In this document: positions 7,021 through 15,578 of the stretch, piece after piece
How the letters are laid out: each line of letters starts with the position of its first letter
Numbering within the stretch: the first letter of the stretch is position 1
Source of the DNA: CAZGSN01 sp964371655
Lineage (GTDB): Bacteria > Desulfobacterota > Binatia > HRBIN30
Length of the DNA stretch: 42,225 nucleotides
NCBI GenBank assembly: GCA_964371655.1
Contig: CAYJOD010000053.1
Span: 1-42,225, forward strand
Direction: 5' to 3'
The notes under the pieces: model-generated
What the model was told of the DNA's origin: nothing
What the model saw: the letters and a program-made list of their open reading frames with translations, nothing else
Database searches by the model: none
Program-made: the position numbers and the translations under genes

Positions 7021-8433
7021 TCACCACTCCTTTGCCCAGTTGGGATGCCAGGGACGCTCGCGCTCGAACGCGCGTGCTGCTTGTAGCACCAGATCGTCGC
7101 GGTGTCGGGGGCCGACGATCTGCATCCCCATCGGCAGCTTGTTGTTCGACAAACCGACGCGCACCGTCGCCGCCGGATGCCAAGATAGGTTGAAGGGAAT
7201 CGTAAACGAAGCCACCCCCGCCAGCACCTGCTGGCGCCCCTCGGTCTCTTCGGGGAACGGCCCGCGCGCCGGCGGCGGATCGTAGGGAACCGTCGGTGTG
7301 ATCAGGAGGTCGTACTCGTTGAACAGCTGCGCGCACCAGTGGTTGAGCTGCGCCCGCATCTCGGCGCTTCGGCCCCACGCTTCCGGAGTTACGTCCCAAC
7401 CCATTTTCACGGCGGCAATCAAGCTGCGACCGAACTCGTTCTCGCGCTCGGGGAGATAAGGGTACAGGAGCGACGCCAGCTCGAATACGCCGAGAATCGC
7501 CCACTCGCGTCCGAGCGCCGGCGGGCCGCCTTGGATGCGCTCCACCTTGTGGCCGAGCTTTTCGAATACCTTCACGTTCTCTTCGACCGCGGCGGCGATG
7601 TCGGATTGGACCACCGCATATCCAAGATCAGGCGAGTAAGCGATGCGCAGCTTCTTGCCGATCGGCTGGCGCACCGCATCGAGATACGACAAGCCCGGAG
7701 GCGGCAGGCTGTTCGGATCCCACGGGGACGGACCTGCCACCTGATCCAGGAATAGCGCCGCGTCTTCGACCGTCTTGGTCAGCGGTCCCGAAACCGAGGT
7801 GTCTTGATACTCCCAATACGGATGCGGCCCGCGCGCGATGCGGCCGAAGGAGACCTTCAAACCAAAGGTGCCGGTGAAGCTTGCTGGGATGCGGATGGAG
7901 CCGCCGCCATCACTGGCGGTGACCAGCGGCAGCACGCAACCCGCCATGGCCGCGGCGGAACCACCGCTGGAGCCGCCGGGGGTGTGATTCAAGTTCCACG
8001 GTGAACGCGTGACACCGTAGACGAGATTCTTGGTGATCGCCGTATAACCGAATTCGGGGGCGTTGGTCTTGCCCACGACGATCGCGCCGGCGGCACGCAA
8101 GCGTTCGACTTGGGTGGTATCGCGTTCCGCGACCCGGCCCTTGAAGATCAGAGAGCCTTCGGAATTGACCAACCCTTCGGCATCCTCGAGATCCTTGACG
8201 CCGAGAGGGATACCTTCGAGCGCGCGCGCCTCGCCGCGCTGAATGCGTTGCTCGGCGGCGCCGGCGGCGTTGAGGAGGGTGTCACGATCGTGCATCGCCA
8301 CCACGGCATTCAAATCCTGGTTGGTGGCGTCGATGCGTGCCAGCGTCGCCTGCATCAGCTCGACCGCCGAGACCTTCTTGGCGCGCAGGTTTTGGGTGAG
8401 CTCGATCAGGCTTTGGCCAAGCAGCTCGTGCAT
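7021..8433 (-). CDS. Amidase signature family hydrolase
   Basis: 470 residues with a good ribosome site (GAGGGAG about 7 bases before the ATG at 8433). The amidase signature Ser-cisSer-Lys triad is visible: Lys80 in GIPLGVKDL, Ser155 in TPGGSSGGSAAA, and Ser179 in DGGGSIRIPAS. The family hydrolyses carboxamides, from simple amides to acyl-amides, and also includes GatA. There are no gatB or gatC genes next to it, so a catabolic or detoxifying amidase is more likely than GatA. Full length. It overlaps in operon with the downstream DUF4412-like gene (4-bp spacing). Confidence 0.93.
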   Translation of the reverse strand: MHELLGQSLIELTQNLRAKKVSAVELMQATLARIDATNQDLNAVVAMHDRDTLLNAAGAAEQRIQRGEARALEGIPLGVKDLEDAEGLVNSEGSLIFKGRVAERDTTQVERLRAAGAIVVGKTNAPEFGYTAITKNLVYGVTRSPWNLNHTPGGSSGGSAAAMAGCVLPLVTASDGGGSIRIPASFTGTFGLKVSFGRIARGPHPYWEYQDTSVSGPLTKTVEDAALFLDQVAGPSPWDPNSLPPPGLSYLDAVRQPIGKKLRIAYSPDLGYAVVQSDIAAAVEENVKVFEKLGHKVERIQGGPPALGREWAILGVFELASLLYPYLPERENEFGRSLIAAVKMGWDVTPEAWGRSAEMRAQLNHWCAQLFNEYDLLITPTVPYDPPPARGPFPEETEGRQQVLAGVASFTIPFNLSWHPAATVRVGLSNNKLPMGMQIVGPRHRDDLVLQAARAFERERPWHPNWAKEW

Positions 8434-8506
8434 TCAATTCTCCCTCGTGACGGCGCCGCCTTCGTACCATCCGCTCGCTGCTTCTGGAAGACCGCGGCAA
8501 CTCGCG

Positions 8507-8580
8507 GCTTGGGGCTGGGGACTTGGGGCTGGGGAGCTCGAGTTCCCAAGCCCCCCCCCCCCCCCCCCCCCCCCCCCCCC
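8507..8580. repeat. GGGGCTTGGGG repeat running into C30
   Basis: GGCTTGGGGCTGGGGACTTGGGGCTGGGGAG-type sequence (8507-8537; motif GGGGCTGGGGACTTGG) is followed by GAGTTCCCAAG and then 30 C in a row (8551-8580). The first part looks like one arm of a GC hairpin, and the C run is where the other arm (CCCAAGCCCC) should be. Probably a hairpin the assembler could not close. Confidence 0.65.
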
Positions 8581-8609
8581 ACCAACCCAGGGCGGACGCC
8601 CCCGGCCCC

Positions 8610-8619
8610 NNNNNNNNNN
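8610..8619. other. Scaffold gap (10 N)
   Basis: Ten unresolved bases. The contig to the left ends in C-rich low-quality sequence; the contig to the right begins within 20 bp of the end of a small minus-strand gene. True gap length unknown, and ORFs that span it are not reliable. Confidence 0.98.
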
Positions 8620-8635
8620 GTACCATGCCATGCAG

Positions 8636-8941
8636 CTACGACCGGCGCATCGATTCCGGCAGCCACGTCGGGTAGGGCCGGGCGTGGCAGTGATAGTGAT
8701 CCGGAATCTGCCGCATGTGATCGTCGAAGTACCATCCGTGCGGGTACTTCCCGTCTGCGATGCGGCCGAGCTCGCGTTGCATGATCGTGCGTTCGTCATC
8801 GGTCGGTGCCTGGCGGTGATCGCCGAGAACCACCATCGGCACGTCGCACGAATCGCAGTCGAGGATGGCGAAGCGAAAAGGCTCGTGGAGCTCGGCGTAC
8901 CAAGCCGTCGTCCGCGCCAGCTCGCAGAGCTCGCAGGTCAT
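8636..8941 (-). CDS. Small HIT-like protein with cysteine pairs
   Basis: 101 residues using the start MTCELC at 8941; the longer form adds 22 Arg-rich residues that look like shadow sequence. Near its C-terminus is H82-Y-H84-C-H86, an HxHxH match to the histidine-triad motif, preceded by IPD. There are two cysteine pairs (C3-x2-C6 and C29-x2-C32) and VPMVVLGDHR in the position of the HIT beta-sheet. HIT proteins are nucleotide hydrolases or transferases; the Cys pairs suggest a bound metal, as in several HIT branches. It is shorter than typical HIT proteins. Substrate unknown. The scaffold gap is just beyond its stop. Confidence 0.6.
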   Translation of the reverse strand: MTCELCELARTTAWYAELHEPFRFAILDCDSCDVPMVVLGDHRQAPTDDERTIMQRELGRIADGKYPHGWYFDDHMRQIPDHYHCHARPYPTWLPESMRRS

Positions 8942-9047
8942 GCGCCTGCGCATAGCACAGCGCCGCGATCGGGCGCATCGCCGTCTGAAACCCGTCGCGC
9001 GGCGCAAAGATTCTCGAAGCAGCGCCTCACGCGGATCGCGGCCTGGC

Positions 9048-9118
9048 GGGCAACCACAAGGGTTGCCCCTACGATTCGCATGAATCCCGTGCCGTAGGGG
9101 TACCCCTTGTGGGTACCC
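9048..9118. repeat. Imperfect inverted repeat (GGGCAACC / GGGTACCC type)
   Basis: Left arm GGGCAACCACAAGGGTTGCC (9048-9067) continues with CCTACG; right arm 9093-9118 (starting CGTAGGGGTACCCC) is its near reverse complement. Each arm is itself a small hairpin (GGGCAACC...GGTTGCCC; GGGTACCCCTTGTGGGTACCC). This is another dispersed intergenic repeat type. It lies about 100 bp before the exosortase gene. Confidence 0.75.
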
Positions 9119-9218
9119 ATTCGGCGCATGCTGATTGCGCCCGAGGTGACGCCAAGGCCGAGGGTGCTATAAGGCCGCTCCTCTGCGGCTGCGATCCCAG
9201 CCGCGATCACGAGCCACC

Positions 9219-9749
9219 ATGACGAGCAAAACGCAAACGATTCCCGGGTCCGCGATCTCCCCCGGCGTGCGTTTCGCCATGGCCTTCTGTGGCTGGCTGC
9301 TGCTTCTCTCCGCCATGTTCTGGGGCTTCGATCTGCATTTGCATCTGCTTGGCTTGCAGCGACTGTTGGCGATCTCCGGCGCCTGGCTCGACAATCTCAT
9401 CGGTGGGTCGGCGCGCGTAGAAGGTACCGATATCATCCTTGGCAGCGCGCTGTCGGGCAGCCCGGTCCTGAACATCAACCACGAATGCACCGGCGTATTC
9501 CTCGCCATGTTGCTGGTCAGCTTCGTGCTCGCCTACCCGGCGGCGGCACGCGCGCGCGTGATGGGTCTGGTCGTCGGCTTGCCGCTGCTCCTGCTCGCGA
9601 ATGTGATCCGCTTAGGGGTGCTGGGGCGACTGATCGAGGTGTATCCGGCTGCCTTCTTCTACTTCCACGAATACGTTTGGCAGGGCATCTTCATGGTGCT
9701 CATTCTCCTGGGTTGCTTTGCCTGGGCGGAGCGAATCGAGCGCGCATGA
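9219..9749 (+). CDS. xrtH: Exosortase (XrtH-like membrane protease/transpeptidase)
   Basis: 176 residues with about 4-5 membrane segments. Exosortases cut and process proteins bearing a short C-terminal sorting signal for surface display. The family's three invariant residues are visible in order: Cys90 in NHECTGVFL, Arg131 in ANVIRLGVLG, and His150 in FFYFHEYVW. Its small size, and a following overlapping gene for a second small membrane protein, fit the exosortase H type, which handles IPTLxxWG-like signals. I see no such C-terminal signal in the proteins of this window. The ribosome site is weak. The subtype name is an inference; the exosortase call itself is strong. Confidence 0.85.
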   Translation: MTSKTQTIPGSAISPGVRFAMAFCGWLLLLSAMFWGFDLHLHLLGLQRLLAISGAWLDNLIGGSARVEGTDIILGSALSGSPVLNINHECTGVFLAMLLVSFVLAYPAAARARVMGLVVGLPLLLLANVIRLGVLGRLIEVYPAAFFYFHEYVWQGIFMVLILLGCFAWAERIERA

Positions 9750-10252
9750 GTAAGTCGCGCTTCCTGGCGTGGTTTCTCGTCTACTTTGCGGTGCTTCTCG
9801 TGCTGTGGAGCGCGACTCCGGCCGCGGCCTGGTGGCGGCAGCTGATTCTGGGAATCAGCGGCTACGTCGGCGCGGCTGTTCACGGTTGGATTCTGGAGGT
9901 CGGTCCCGGAGCGCGTCCCTACTGGGTGAACGGCGACACGCGTGTCCCTCTCGCCGTCCAGTTCGAAGCGCTGAGCGTCGGCCTCGTACCCACGCTCGCC
10001 CTTCTCCTGGCGACGCCGGGAGTGCGCTGGTCGCGTCGCTTTGCCCTCTGCGTCGTCGCCGCCTTGCTGCTGCTCCTCATTCACGTTCTGGTCGTCGTCT
10101 TGTTCCCGTTGCTCACGCATTACAAGAACGCCGCCACGGATGTCCTCGGAGTCTTTCTGGGCATGGTGGCTTTCGTGGGCGCCCCGGTGATCATCTGGTT
10201 TGCGCTCACCTTCGATCGTCAACGGCAGTGGTTGCCGGCGCTGCGGCGGTAG
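9746..10252 (+). CDS. Exosortase-associated membrane protein
   Basis: 168 residues; the ATG overlaps the exosortase stop by 4 bases (ATGA), so translation is coupled. Segments about 8-28, 34-52, 80-95, 100-125 and 138-158 are strongly hydrophobic, giving 4-5 membrane spans. Between them is a periplasm-like loop (LEVGPGARPYWVNGDTRVPLAVQFEALSVG, of which PYWVNGD and FEALSVG stand out). A small partner of this kind is known beside exosortase H. I see no catalytic motif. Probable role: a partner of the exosortase in the inner membrane. Confidence 0.75.
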   Translation: MSKSRFLAWFLVYFAVLLVLWSATPAAAWWRQLILGISGYVGAAVHGWILEVGPGARPYWVNGDTRVPLAVQFEALSVGLVPTLALLLATPGVRWSRRFALCVVAALLLLLIHVLVVVLFPLLTHYKNAATDVLGVFLGMVAFVGAPVIIWFALTFDRQRQWLPALRR

Positions 10253-10264
10253 CGGCGGCAGGCG

Positions 10265-12091
10265 CTACTCGTCGACCCGAATCGGGGCTCGGCTCGCTGT
10301 CACTCGCGCCATCGACGCCTGCATGTGCTGCGGCGGTACGAAATGCGGGTCGGTGAACATGCGTGCTTCCGCCGCGTTGTTGGGGTCGAGCTCGGCCTTG
10401 ATGCGCTGGGTGAAGCGGTCGTAGTCCATGCATTCCGGCGAGAAGAGAGCGTGCGCCGGCGGCCCCACCGCGTTCAGGCTGTCGCCGCAACGGTGCTCGA
10501 TGCACGCGAGGTTGGTCTCGAGGATATAGTCGAACACGCCCTCGCGGCAGCGCGGATCGCGCTGGTCGTACATCGCCAGCTCCTCGAGATGCGCGTAGGC
10601 GCCACCCTCGTACAGACCTCCCCAAGCGTTGTCGGCGCCGTCGTCGACGATCACGCCCTGGTCGATGTACTTCTGCTTGACCTGGGCGCCGACCTTGGCG
10701 CCGCGGATGGCGTTGTCCCAGCTCACCAGCGAGCCCATCGCCGTCCAGAACGTTCCGGCAAAACGGAACACGCCGCGCATGTTCATCCCGGAGCGCACCA
10801 ACGACTGGTAGACCACGCTCGGCAGGGTGCGGCCGAGACGCGACCAGCCGTAACGTTGCCCGTCGCGCGCCAGCAGCTGCAGCAGGGCCGGCAGCGAGCG
10901 CAGCCCCGCGGCGACGCCGATCCGGCGCCCAATGGTGAGCACGGCGCGCAGCAGCGATCCTACGGCTGCGGGGGAGAGGTCGTTCGAGAGCATGCCGCCG
11001 CCGAGATCGGCGAGAATCTTTCTCAGGACCTTGCGTTTGTACGCGGCCTCATCGGCGTGCGCCGCGGTCATCACGCACATCAGCGAGTAGTAAAGCTCGT
11101 GCATCAGGGGGACCTGATACGCCTCGGCGGCTTCGTTGTTGTCGATGGTGATGACACCGGCCATCAGCGCCGGCGCGTTGCGGCCGAGATGGCTGGCGAT
11201 CTCGGCTTCGCCGAGCCGGTAGCCGAGCTCGGCCATGCCCTTCCAGTCGTTGACGAGCAACACGGCGGCGGTGTGATGCGCGGGGATCTCCGTGTAGTAA
11301 CAAGGCGAGGTGCCGGATTGATCGAGCGTCGCCGGGCCGTCCCACGGATAGAGCTTGACCGCGGCGCGCGTGAATACGCCGAGGCCGCCAAGAGCTCCCG
11401 CAAAGCCGCGAATGATGCCGCGCAGCGATGGCCCCGGTCCGTCGCCTAGGAAGTCGTCGCCGCTGGCGTCGAAAGAGCCGACCTGGACGATCTCGCCGTC
11501 CGGCATCACCCACTCGAAGCCGAGTAGGTTGCGGTTCGAGAAGCCCATCGACACCCCATCCCAGCCCTGGCCCATCATCGAGGTTGCCGAGGCCAGGACC
11601 GAGCACTGCGCGCCGCAGCCGGCGATGTGAGTGTTTAGGCCCAGCTTCATCGACTCGGTTTGCAGCTGGTTGCCAGTCACATACGGCTGCACGACGGCGT
11701 ACATGTTGTCGCGGTCGAGCTTGATGATGCGGTCCATGCGGCGCAGGTCGATCTGCACCAGGTTGTCGGGAACGATCGACGCGTTCCACATCCCGAAGCC
11801 GGTGCTCATCGCCTTGTACTGCACGCCGAGGCGGTTGCAGATGCCCACGATGGCAGACACTTCGCGGGTGTCGGCAGGCAGCGCGATTGCGAGCGGGCGC
11901 GGCATGTAGTTCGAGCCGGTGGCCGCCTCGGCGACATATTGCCAGGCGTAGGTGTCGAGCACGGCGGGATCGGTGTAGACCCACGCGGCGCCTATGGCCT
12001 CGGCGATCTCGGCATGGACGGCCCGTCGCAAGCTGTCGATCTGCTCGCGGGCGCGTGGTTCGTCGTCGCCGCTCGATTGGATGAACGTCAT
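10265..12091 (-). CDS. FAD-binding (PCMH/VAO-type) oxidoreductase, larger subunit
   Basis: 608 residues. An N-terminal FAD_binding_4 domain (about 65-260) shows the usual features: RPLAIALPADTREVSAIV at its start, a loop rich in Gly, LVQIDLRRMDRI, AVVQPYVTGNQLQ, AGCGAQCSVLAS, and the GLGVFTRAAVKLYP segment that closes it. The C-terminal half is long (about 260-600) and ends in AELDPNNAAEARMF, similar to the 'DP-x-N' ending of flavin dehydrogenases of the GlcD and cresol-methylhydroxylase groups. No covalent-flavin residue can be assigned by eye. It is the last gene of a minus-strand operon, overlapping the Fe-S gene by 4 bases (12088-12091). Inference: FAD subunit of a complex that passes electrons to the Fe-S protein. 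Confidence 0.85.
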   Translation of the reverse strand: MTFIQSSGDDEPRAREQIDSLRRAVHAEIAEAIGAAWVYTDPAVLDTYAWQYVAEAATGSNYMPRPLAIALPADTREVSAIVGICNRLGVQYKAMSTGFGMWNASIVPDNLVQIDLRRMDRIIKLDRDNMYAVVQPYVTGNQLQTESMKLGLNTHIAGCGAQCSVLASATSMMGQGWDGVSMGFSNRNLLGFEWVMPDGEIVQVGSFDASGDDFLGDGPGPSLRGIIRGFAGALGGLGVFTRAAVKLYPWDGPATLDQSGTSPCYYTEIPAHHTAAVLLVNDWKGMAELGYRLGEAEIASHLGRNAPALMAGVITIDNNEAAEAYQVPLMHELYYSLMCVMTAAHADEAAYKRKVLRKILADLGGGMLSNDLSPAAVGSLLRAVLTIGRRIGVAAGLRSLPALLQLLARDGQRYGWSRLGRTLPSVVYQSLVRSGMNMRGVFRFAGTFWTAMGSLVSWDNAIRGAKVGAQVKQKYIDQGVIVDDGADNAWGGLYEGGAYAHLEELAMYDQRDPRCREGVFDYILETNLACIEHRCGDSLNAVGPPAHALFSPECMDYDRFTQRIKAELDPNNAAEARMFTDPHFVPPQHMQASMARVTASRAPIRVDE

Positions 12092-13404
12092 GCGTCACCT
12101 CCCAAGATGCTCTGTGCCAGGATGTCGGTGAGGCTGGCCGCGCGCAGCGACTCACCAGCCGCGCCGCAAGCGGCATCGAGTAGAGCGAGGCTCTGCGGGC
12201 ATTCGGTCACCAGGAGATCGGCGCCGCTGGCGCGCGCCTCGGCAACGCGGCGGGCGGCGGCACGGGCGGCGAGCTCGGGCAGCGCCGTGGCCACCTGGCC
12301 GCTCTCGCCGGCATCGAAGGCATACTCACGCCGCCGCGGCAGCTCGCGCATCGTCAGGCCGGGGATGGCCGCGAGCACGCGCCGCGGCGGCTCGTAGCAA
12401 CCTCCGCCGCCGCGGCGCACCGGTCGCGGCGGGTCGTAGACGACGATCTGCCCGGCGACCTTGCGCACCTCACCCTGCCACGGCTGGTACGGTTCGGAGA
12501 GACGGCCGAGGTAGCTGCTGTCATGCCAGGCGGCGACGTTGTGCCGCGGGTGCCGCGGCCGCAGCTTGCCGCGTGCAATCAGCGCGGCGTACATCTCGGT
12601 GATATGTTCGACTGGTTTGTCGAAGGCTTGGACGCGTGGCACCAGAGCGCGCAGCGTCGCGTAGTCCTCCGCCGACAGGCACAGGACACGGCGCGCCGGG
12701 GCCTCTGCGATTGCCGTCGCGGTGCGCGTCGCGCAGCGCCGGAACAGATCGCGATCTCCGATCTCCAATGCCGCGCGGCCGGCGTAGGGCTCGTCGCGGC
12801 CGAGGGTGGTGAAGGAGACGCCGGCGCCACGTAGCAGAGCGACCGCGTTGGCGAGCGTCGGATGATGGCGCGCTTCGAGCGCGTAGTGCGGCCCGAGCCA
12901 GAGCAGGTACTCGGCGGGCGCCACCGGCGCGGCGAGCCGCAGCGCGGCAAGCCCGATCTCGGCGAGCGCGTCGCGCTGGGTCAGATCGGCGCCGGGCAAC
13001 GGGTGATCGTCGCGGCTGATGCTCTCCAGCACCGTGGCGTGAGCGGGCAGCGCTCCGAGCTCGGCGAACACCTTGGCGCGCAGCTGGTAGATCACCTCCA
13101 ACACCTCGATGTCGGAGCTGAACTTGCACGCCACGTCGCAGCCGCCGCAGGCGTGGCAAGAGAAGGCCAGGCGACGCACGGTCTCGGTGACCTGACTACG
13201 CCCCTCGGCCACGCTCATCGCCATCACCAACAAGCCGCCTCCCGACGCGGCGTGGATGCCGAGCTCCTCGTAGCTCGGGCAGATGCCGCTGAAGTCTGCG
13301 TGTTCGACGCGGACAAGCGGCGGGAACTTGCACAGCGAGCAGCGCGGGCACTTCTCCGCCAGGAAGCGCAGATCCTCAAGACTCTGGAAATCATTGGACA
13401 GCAT
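12088..13404 (-). CDS. 4Fe-4S protein of the GlcF/CCG type
   Basis: 438 residues. I chose the ATG at 13404 (MLSNDFQSLEDL) because GGAGG stands 6-7 bases before it; the frame runs on upstream to 13506 but would overlap the preceding gene deeply. Two [4Fe-4S] sites are visible: CPRCSLCKF with a later SGICPS Cys (C-x2-C-x2-C ... CP, residues 19-42) and CHACGGCDVACK (C-x2-C-x2-C-x3-C, about 83-93). The C-terminal half has single Cys motifs (GGGGCYEPP, VTECPQS, DAACG) in the position where CCG-domain proteins carry CCG repeats, but without a full CxnCCG, so the CCG domain is degenerate or divergent. Role: electron transfer partner of two FAD subunits coded either side, by analogy to GlcDEF and LldEFG-like systems. 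Confidence 0.82.
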   Translation of the reverse strand: MLSNDFQSLEDLRFLAEKCPRCSLCKFPPLVRVEHADFSGICPSYEELGIHAASGGGLLVMAMSVAEGRSQVTETVRRLAFSCHACGGCDVACKFSSDIEVLEVIYQLRAKVFAELGALPAHATVLESISRDDHPLPGADLTQRDALAEIGLAALRLAAPVAPAEYLLWLGPHYALEARHHPTLANAVALLRGAGVSFTTLGRDEPYAGRAALEIGDRDLFRRCATRTATAIAEAPARRVLCLSAEDYATLRALVPRVQAFDKPVEHITEMYAALIARGKLRPRHPRHNVAAWHDSSYLGRLSEPYQPWQGEVRKVAGQIVVYDPPRPVRRGGGGCYEPPRRVLAAIPGLTMRELPRRREYAFDAGESGQVATALPELAARAAARRVAEARASGADLLVTECPQSLALLDAACGAAGESLRAASLTDILAQSILGGDA

Positions 13405-14881
13405 CGAGACCTCCGGGGTGAGACTGACGACTTGACGGCTGCAAGCGCCCAGGTGCCAGGATCGCGTCGGGATCGAATAGTCGCTTGACGCGCCCGAGCA
13501 GTGCACCGGCGCTGGTGCCGGCCAGAGCCAGATCGACCACAGGCCCGTAGGGGCGGCTGAAGAATGCGCCCTCTGTCTTCATCGCTTTCGCCAGCTCGAG
13601 AAACAGATCGGCGGCGCGGGCGGAATCTTCGGCCGCGTGCGGCAGGGTCAGCTCGACGTGGCAGACGCGGCCGCCGAGCTGCGGCTGCACGTAGCGGAGA
13701 ACGCGCTGGTGCGGCCAGCGAGCCCGCGCGCAGACGCGATCGGCGGCGTCGACGAAACGCTCGACGCGGTCGAGCGTGGTGTGGAAGCCGAGCTCGCGCG
13801 CACCCGCGAGGTGCGCGTTCCGCCACGACGGGCGCTCGCCGTCGAGATCGGGGCGGGTCAGACGCCGGTGCAGATCATCCATGGTTCCGAGCGGCGGCGC
13901 CGGCTGCTCGCTCAGACCGAGGTCGGCTTGAAGGGCGCGGATCTCTCGCCATACCCAGGCGAGCTTCTCCTCGGGAAACCAGTGCGGATCGGACACGCTG
14001 AACACCAAGTTCCAGGGCAGTGCCCGGGCCTGGCCGTGATCGAGCTCGGCGCGTTCGCGCGCGAGCAGGGCGGAGAGAGCGCAGCCGTCGAGCATGAGCA
14101 GGATATCGGCATGACTGCGGCGCAGCAGGCCGTAGGCGAGCCGCAGCAGCGGCGTCAGGCGGTCGCTGCCGACGAGGTGCAGGGTCTCGCGCGCCGGGAG
14201 CGGCTCGCATTTCGCGGAGCACCAGGTGGCGATCCCGATGGTGCCCTGCGCGCCCTGGACCACGCGCATCAGATCGGACTGGCCCGGACCCATCGGGTTC
14301 TTCTGCGCGTCGCCGGCGCGCCACTGCTCTTCGAGGGTTCCGGGGCCGGCAGCGGAGCCGGTGCGGAAGAGCTCGCCGGTCCCGAACACGACTTCGAGAC
14401 ACAGGAGCGGATCGGCGAGATCCCACTGGAAGCGCGGGTAGATGGTGGGCTCGCGATCGAGGTAGGCGGCGAGCACCGACTTACCCGGGCGCGGCGCCAG
14501 GGGCAGCATCGCGCGTAGTCCATGCGCCGCCAATGCCGGCTGCAGCGCCGCGAAATCGACGGCGGCCTCGGTGATGAAGACGCGGTTCCTGCGGTCGACG
14601 CGGACCAGATTGTCGAAGCGGCGAAGATCGACGACGGCGGTGCCATCGGCGCAGACAGCACCGCGGTGGTGCTCGCCGCGCGAGCTGACCGGCACCAGGC
14701 GCATCCCGATTGTGCGTGCGACGACGACCAGATCGCGCAGCTCGGCGGCATCGCGCGGAGCGAGGACCGCGATTGGGCGTTGGGTGCCGGTGTCGTTGGA
14801 GAAGGGAGCGAGCGCGGCGGCGTCGCGGTCGATGGCGAGAGTGGGCAGCCGCCGTTTCAGCTCCGCGAGAATATCGTTCAT
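13391..14881 (-). CDS. FAD-binding (PCMH-type) oxidoreductase, smaller subunit
   Basis: 496 residues with a strong ribosome site (GGAGGTGAAACC just before the ATG). The FAD_binding_4 domain (about 30-230) has RPIAVLAPRDAAELRDLVV, VDLRRFDNLVRVD (similar to the partner's LRRMDRI), the FAALQPALAAHG loop, and PMGPGQSDLMRVVQGAQGT. The C-terminus ends LFDPDAILAPGRLQP, typical of GlcD/UDP-MurNAc-dehydrogenase-like flavoproteins. It starts 4 bp after the TetR gene ends (14886), and its 3' end overlaps the Fe-S gene by 14 bases. It is a second, diverged FAD subunit rather than a duplicate of the 608-aa one. Confidence 0.85.
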   Translation of the reverse strand: MNDILAELKRRLPTLAIDRDAAALAPFSNDTGTQRPIAVLAPRDAAELRDLVVVARTIGMRLVPVSSRGEHHRGAVCADGTAVVDLRRFDNLVRVDRRNRVFITEAAVDFAALQPALAAHGLRAMLPLAPRPGKSVLAAYLDREPTIYPRFQWDLADPLLCLEVVFGTGELFRTGSAAGPGTLEEQWRAGDAQKNPMGPGQSDLMRVVQGAQGTIGIATWCSAKCEPLPARETLHLVGSDRLTPLLRLAYGLLRRSHADILLMLDGCALSALLARERAELDHGQARALPWNLVFSVSDPHWFPEEKLAWVWREIRALQADLGLSEQPAPPLGTMDDLHRRLTRPDLDGERPSWRNAHLAGARELGFHTTLDRVERFVDAADRVCARARWPHQRVLRYVQPQLGGRVCHVELTLPHAAEDSARAADLFLELAKAMKTEGAFFSRPYGPVVDLALAGTSAGALLGRVKRLFDPDAILAPGRLQPSSRQSHPGGLDAVQ

Positions 14882-14885
14882 GGTT

Positions 14886-15578
14886 TCACCTCCGTGATGT
14901 CTTCGCGCGCTGGGCGTGGGGCGGCACGCCGAGGGTGCCGAGAACCAGCTGCGTGGTCTTCTCGGCGAGCAACCGCGGCGCCGTCGGCCGCTTGGCGCTG
15001 AGGATCCCGACCAGGGCGGTGTGGAAGATACCGCCGAGGACGAAGCCCGCGGCGAACTCCGGATCGTCGACGGCGATGAGCCCGAGCCCTTGAGCGATGC
15101 GCATTTCGCCCACCATCAGCGCCACGAAGGCGCGGCGCATTTCCTCGACGAGGTCTTCGGTCTCGGCGTTCTTGGCGAGCGCCTCCTTGAGCAGGATGGT
15201 GTAGACCTCGCGCTCGGCGTGCACGAGCGCGTAGATGCGCTCGAAGCGCCCCGTGAGAAACTTCTCGATGGCGTTGAGGTCAATCTGGGTGCCGAATTCC
15301 GTCGGCGTGGCGGGTTGCATGTACGCGGCGATGCGCTGTGCGTACTCGAGCAGCACCGCACGGAACAGGCTGCGTTTGTCGTCGAAGTATTGGTAGAGCG
15401 TGCCGCGCGCGATGCCGGCGGCGGCGCACACGTGGGCGATGCTGGCGCGCTCATAGCCATGGTGCGCAAACGTGCTGACGGCACGCTCGAGAATCTGGCG
15501 GCGGCGTTCCTCCGCGCTCAATCGACCGCGCCGGACCGCGGCGCCGGAGTGCTTGGTTGATCTTGATTGAACTGACAT
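14886..15578 (-). CDS. TetR-family transcriptional regulator
   Basis: 230 residues as drawn. The TetR helix-turn-helix occupies about residues 23-70 (RRRQILERAVSTFAHHGYERASI, AAAGIARGTLYQYFDDKRSLF); the rest is a variable helical ligand-binding domain. Start is uncertain: the ATG at 15578 lies in the centre of a 24-bp palindrome (15566-15589) and has no ribosome site. A TTG at 15521 (codon 20, LSAEERRRQ) would give the usual short lead before the helix-turn-helix. It is the first gene of the operon TetR-FAD-FeS-FAD, so it probably represses its own operon through the palindrome. Ligand unknown. Confidence 0.88.
   Translation of the reverse strand: MSVQSRSTKHSGAAVRRGRLSAEERRRQILERAVSTFAHHGYERASIAHVCAAAGIARGTLYQYFDDKRSLFRAVLLEYAQRIAAYMQPATPTEFGTQIDLNAIEKFLTGRFERIYALVHAEREVYTILLKEALAKNAETEDLVEEMRRAFVALMVGEMRIAQGLGLIAVDDPEFAAGFVLGGIFHTALVGILSAKRPTAPRLLAEKTTQLVLGTLGVPPHAQRAKTSRR

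Noticed and set aside
8110..9097. ORFs crossing the N gap and C30 run
   Set aside because: They include undefined bases and homopolymer-derived Pro/Gly runs, so they cannot be real.
10325..11449. 374-codon plus-strand ORF opposite the 608-aa FAD oxidase
   Set aside because: Shadow of a GC-rich gene.
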